Origin: Dyadobacter sp. SG02
Lineage (GTDB): Bacteria; Bacteroidota; Bacteroidia; Cytophagales; Spirosomataceae
NCBI RefSeq assembly: GCF_900109045.1
Contig: NZ_FNYL01000010.1
Span: 1-64,000, forward strand
Direction of reading: 5' to 3'
DNA: 64,000 bases
Shown: positions 61,254 through 64,000 of the stretch, in pieces
Numbering within the stretch: the stretch's first letter is position 1
Layout of the letters: each line of letters starts with the position of its first letter
The notes under the pieces: model-generated
What the model was told of the DNA's origin: nothing
The model's database searches: none
What the model saw: only the letters and a program-made list of their open reading frames with translations
Position numbers and translations under genes: made by a program

Positions 61254-62555
61254 TCAGCTTACAAATTGCTTGGTATCCACCACCGCTTTCAAGTCATGCA
61301 GCAGGCTGAAAAGCCCGAAAAATGTGCGGTTGATGTAAATAAAGTGTTTGGAGCCGCGGTTCATGTTCATCTTGCGCAGCTCTTTGTCGTTGGCATATTT
61401 CTCGCCCAATGCGGCCAGTTTCAGGAAGAATTCTTCGTCCGAAAAATCGAAAGTCTCGGCGTGGAACGGCTGTGTAAGCAATGCGAGTATCTCCCGGAAA
61501 AGATTCGAGAAATAAACGGTTTCGGCTTGGGTATCTTTGTCTGTGAGGATTTCCAGCTCGACTAATTTGGCATGAAAAATCGCCGGATTATTCAGGTTTT
61601 CCGGCTCGGCGAGCTCGAAATACGGAACGTAGAATTCCTCGGGGATTTCTTTGATACAACCAAAATCGATGGCAATAAGGTTGTCGTTTTCATCGATCAG
61701 GAAATTACCCGGATGCGGATCGGCGTGGACTTTGCGGAGCTGATGCACCTGGAACATATAAAAATCCCACAATGCCTGTCCGATCTTGTTGGCTGTCGCC
61801 TGGTCGGGATCCGTCTTGCAAAACTCCGACCAATGCTGGCCACTCATCCAGTCCATCGTGATCACGCGCTCGCTTGAAAACGCGGGGTAGTATTTGGGAA
61901 AACGAAGGTTGGGGATATGCTCGCAAGCCTCCGCGATTTCGGTGCTCTGTGCTATTTCAAGAATGTAATTCGTTTCCTCGGTCAGCTTCGTTTCGACTTC
62001 CTTGAAATACTTGTCTGAATCTTTGGCCTGGATATTGAACATCTTCATCGCAATGGGCTTCACCAGCGCCAGATCCGATGAAATGCTTTCAGCCACACCG
62101 GGATACTGGATTTTCACCGCCAGCTCCTTGCCCTCGTGCGTGGCCTTATGCACCTGGCCAATGCTCGCCGCATTGATCGCATTCGGATTAAAGGTATCGA
62201 ACAATTCCAGCGGCGATTTCCCGAAATATTTCCGGAATGTTTTCACCACCAATGGAGCCGAAAGCGGCGGAACTGAAAATTGCGAAAGTGAAAACTTCTC
62301 TACATATGCCTGCGGCAGGAAGTTTTTCTCCATACTCAGCATCTGAGCGAGTTTCAATGCACTGCCTTTCAGACTTTTGAGGCTATCGTAAATATCCTCC
62401 GCATTGTTATTATTGAGGTTATCCCTGGCCGTTTCCGGACTGGTGATCTTTTCTCCGTAATATTTCAGATAATTCCCCCCGATCTTGACGCCTGTGGAAA
62501 TAAGCCGGGTGGCACGCCGTATTTTGGAAGTAGGGATACTGTCAATTGTTTCCAT
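61254..62555 (-). CDS. AarF/UbiB (ABC1) family protein kinase-like protein
   Basis: The 433-residue protein has the ABC1 signature (about 120-330): the ATP-binding Lys in LAVKIQYPG, HADPHPGNFLI and IAIDFGCIKE. UbiB/AarF proteins are atypical kinases or ATPases linked to quinone or lipid handling. The KxGQ-like motif region reads LKGSALKLAQMLSM, as in known members. It starts 3 nt after the TetR-type gene and forms an operon with it. Confidence 0.92.
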   Translation of the reverse strand: METIDSIPTSKIRRATRLISTGVKIGGNYLKYYGEKITSPETARDNLNNNNAEDIYDSLKSLKGSALKLAQMLSMEKNFLPQAYVEKFSLSQFSVPPLSAPLVVKTFRKYFGKSPLELFDTFNPNAINAASIGQVHKATHEGKELAVKIQYPGVAESISSDLALVKPIAMKMFNIQAKDSDKYFKEVETKLTEETNYILEIAQSTEIAEACEHIPNLRFPKYYPAFSSERVITMDWMSGQHWSEFCKTDPDQATANKIGQALWDFYMFQVHQLRKVHADPHPGNFLIDENDNLIAIDFGCIKEIPEEFYVPYFELAEPENLNNPAIFHAKLVELEILTDKDTQAETVYFSNLFREILALLTQPFHAETFDFSDEEFFLKLAALGEKYANDKELRKMNMNRGSKHFIYINRTFFGLFSLLHDLKAVVDTKQFVS

Positions 62556-62558
62556 TCC

Positions 62559-63233
62559 TTACTTCAATTTTTCTTTAATCAAAAACTTCCCGAAATCGAT
62601 CACGCTCTCCAATGGCGTCGTATCGATCAGGTCGAATGTAGCACGGATCGATTTTTCGATGAACAGATCCGTTTTTTCAAAACCTACGGACTCATCGTCG
62701 ATCCAGAATTTCAATGTGAGCAACAACTGTATCCACGCACCTTCTTCCAGCGCGTCCTGCTGCGCCTTGCGAATGCGTTCGCTCCTTGCTTTCAGATAAC
62801 CGTCGCTGATTTCGTGGATGTATTCCTTGAAACTGCTGCGGAACTCTTTCAGCTTCAAAATGCCGTTCAGCTTGTTCTTTTCTTCCTTTAAGGCAAAAAC
62901 CACATAGCTGCGGTTGGCCGTCAGGATTTCAACCAATGTAAAATAGTAAGCCAGCAGTTTGTCCCGGAAACCAACGCCATCGATCTCGCCGCTCTGGTTG
63001 ATCAGGTTAGCTGCCAGGTTGTGGAAACTCACAAAAACACGCTTTTCGAGCGAATCGATGGAAGTGAAGAACTTGTAAAATTCCTTTTCCGCAAAACCAT
63101 GCTCTTTGGAAAACAGGTAAACCGATTCCGGCTTCTTGTGGTTTTCCAGGCAGTAATGCATGTATAACTCGGTAATCTTGTCGGCGGTGAGGTCCACGCT
63201 GGCTGGTGGTAATGCCTTCATTTTGGTAGCCAT
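62559..63233 (-). CDS. TetR family transcriptional regulator
   Basis: The 224-residue protein has an N-terminal TetR-like helix-turn-helix (about 15-65; KITELYMHYCLENHKKPESVYL, FAEKEFYKFFTSIDSLEKRVF) and a helical ligand domain. It is in one operon with the AarF-like gene, a pairing I have seen across Bacteroidota, and may regulate itself and that gene. Confidence 0.8.
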   Translation of the reverse strand: MATKMKALPPASVDLTADKITELYMHYCLENHKKPESVYLFSKEHGFAEKEFYKFFTSIDSLEKRVFVSFHNLAANLINQSGEIDGVGFRDKLLAYYFTLVEILTANRSYVVFALKEEKNKLNGILKLKEFRSSFKEYIHEISDGYLKARSERIRKAQQDALEEGAWIQLLLTLKFWIDDESVGFEKTDLFIEKSIRATFDLIDTTPLESVIDFGKFLIKEKLK

Positions 63234-63294
63234 CAGAAGTATCGTTTACTTATGGGAGATGAGTCACATTGAGGTAAACGCTCGGAGTGGCTAT

Positions 63295-64000
63295 TTAATT
63301 CGCGAAAACATTCAAATTCAGAAACGCATTGCGAAACTTTCCTTTCGGATCCATTTGCGCGGCCAGCTCCCTGAACTCCGGCAACTTCTCATACCTTTTT
63401 TCCAGCAAACCAGGCGATATCGTAAACAATTTCCCCCAATGCGGCCTGGGATTAAACGGCGCCAGTTCTTTCTCGATCACCGGCAGCAACTTGCTCACCG
63501 CGGGCCAGTCCTGCTTCCATGTAAAGTGTATCGCCACCGAATCCTGCTTGTAACAGGGGCTGAGCCAGAGATTATCCGCCGCAATGGTCCTTATTTCCGA
63601 TGTAAACAAATGCGGGCTGATTTGGGCGCCCATTTTAGAAATGGTCAGGATCGCCTCCACCGCATTCTTCCGCGGCACGAAATATTCCGTTTGCAATTCC
63701 TTGCCGCTACTCGGCGTAAAACCCATTTTGAAATGCGGCATACGCTCGTACCAAGGCCCCGGCATGCCCATTTGCTCGGTACAGTTTTCGGCGGAGAGTT
63801 CCGGGATCGGATGCAGGTTTTTCGTAGCCAGTTTTCCTCCGAAAAGCTCGTTATCCGGTCGGGCTTTCAAAGGTTTGGCACTATTAGTCTTAAACTTGAT
63901 CCAGACCTCCGTAATGTCATCAGTAGCCCAGTTTGTAAAAAGGCTTACACTATCTCCCCTTGACTCTATTTCGTCAAAATGCTCTTTCAGCTGAGTTATC
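63295..64000 (-). CDS. Alditol oxidase / D-arabinono-1,4-lactone oxidase family FAD enzyme, C-terminal part
   Basis: The frame is open from the stop at 63295 to the window edge, so only the last 235 residues are seen; the N-terminal FAD-binding domain is outside. The C-terminal domain is that of the ALO/xylitol oxidase family (HFDEIESRGDSVSLFTNW, MGMPGPWYERMPHFKMGF, ELQTEYFVPR, RPHWGKLF). The conserved HWGK motif near the flavin is present. It would oxidise a sugar alcohol or aldonolactone. A frame start at 63870 would be an internal TTG, not a true start. Confidence 0.88.
   Translation of the reverse strand, partial: ITQLKEHFDEIESRGDSVSLFTNWATDDITEVWIKFKTNSAKPLKARPDNELFGGKLATKNLHPIPELSAENCTEQMGMPGPWYERMPHFKMGFTPSSGKELQTEYFVPRKNAVEAILTISKMGAQISPHLFTSEIRTIAADNLWLSPCYKQDSVAIHFTWKQDWPAVSKLLPVIEKELAPFNPRPHWGKLFTISPGLLEKRYEKLPEFRELAAQMDPKGKFRNAFLNLNVFAN

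Noticed and set aside
63295..63870. Short 191-codon version of the last gene starting at 63870
   Set aside because: The start codon would be an internal TTG; the frame is open to the window edge and the upstream residues match the oxidase family.

Overview
The window is a chromosomal segment of a Bacteroidota bacterium, most likely a Cytophagales member close to Dyadobacter (inference). Supporting signs are the 5' end of a 16S rRNA gene of Bacteroidota type, two SusC/SusD pairs, a type IX secretion sorting domain, a type B L31, the alternative two-part GlmU-like protein, near 50% GC by eye, and promoters of the TTG / TAnnTTTG class. Nearly everything is chromosomal housekeeping or carbohydrate-uptake content. 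I see no tRNA gene, CRISPR array, prophage or insertion sequence.

Layout. 1-3147 (minus): 16S rRNA 5' end and leader, then nrdA with its terminator. 3568-8789 (plus): a Tat-exported TIM-barrel protein, L31, a GlmU-family protein, DNA polymerase III delta', and a RimB-like/RimK pair. 8846-11754: a DUF2652 cyclase-like protein, a higBA toxin-antitoxin pair and hemC. 11824-16937: a TonB-dependent receptor with a low-complexity tail, divergent from a LytS/LytTR two-component pair. 17030-19882: uvrA. 20198-25254: SusC/SusD pair 1. 25366-28060: a 54-residue orphan resembling a HigA N-terminus, YigZ, an MFS transporter, and a DUF6934-type gene with a 52-residue partner. 28061-32235: CorA and a small surface-glycan group (GT2, GT4, FkbM methyltransferase). 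32501-37637: nrdB, recX, a phosphoesterase, an FAD oxidoreductase, tyrS. 37780-43113: a GH43-like secreted enzyme, a Uma2-family protein lacking a key Glu, a membrane protein/queA operon, a BrnT-like toxin with an unusual partner, and a PduO-type adenosyltransferase. 43256-44323: ilvE.

The most coherent functional unit is 44446-54313: an AraC regulator divergent from a sodium:solute symporter, a GH130 4-O-beta-mannosyl-glucose phosphorylase, a second SusC/SusD pair with a promoter overlapping a palindrome, and a cupin-type phosphosugar isomerase. Together they look like a compact beta-mannan/mannosylglucose uptake and phosphorolysis locus. The last 10 kb holds a DUF72 protein, a secreted class II cAMP-phosphodiesterase-like enzyme, a two-gene secreted/T9SS operon, an acetyltransferase, an AI-2E family permease, a TetR-AarF pair and the C-terminal part of an alditol/arabinono-lactone oxidase cut by the window edge.

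A recurring regulatory theme is a TAnnTTTG box only 4-6 nt before the start codon (higB, the MFS gene, corA, the phosphodiesterase), predicting leaderless or nearly leaderless transcripts. Five small or atypical gene products (25366, 27350, 27512, 42117, 42385) form the best material for undescribed modules.
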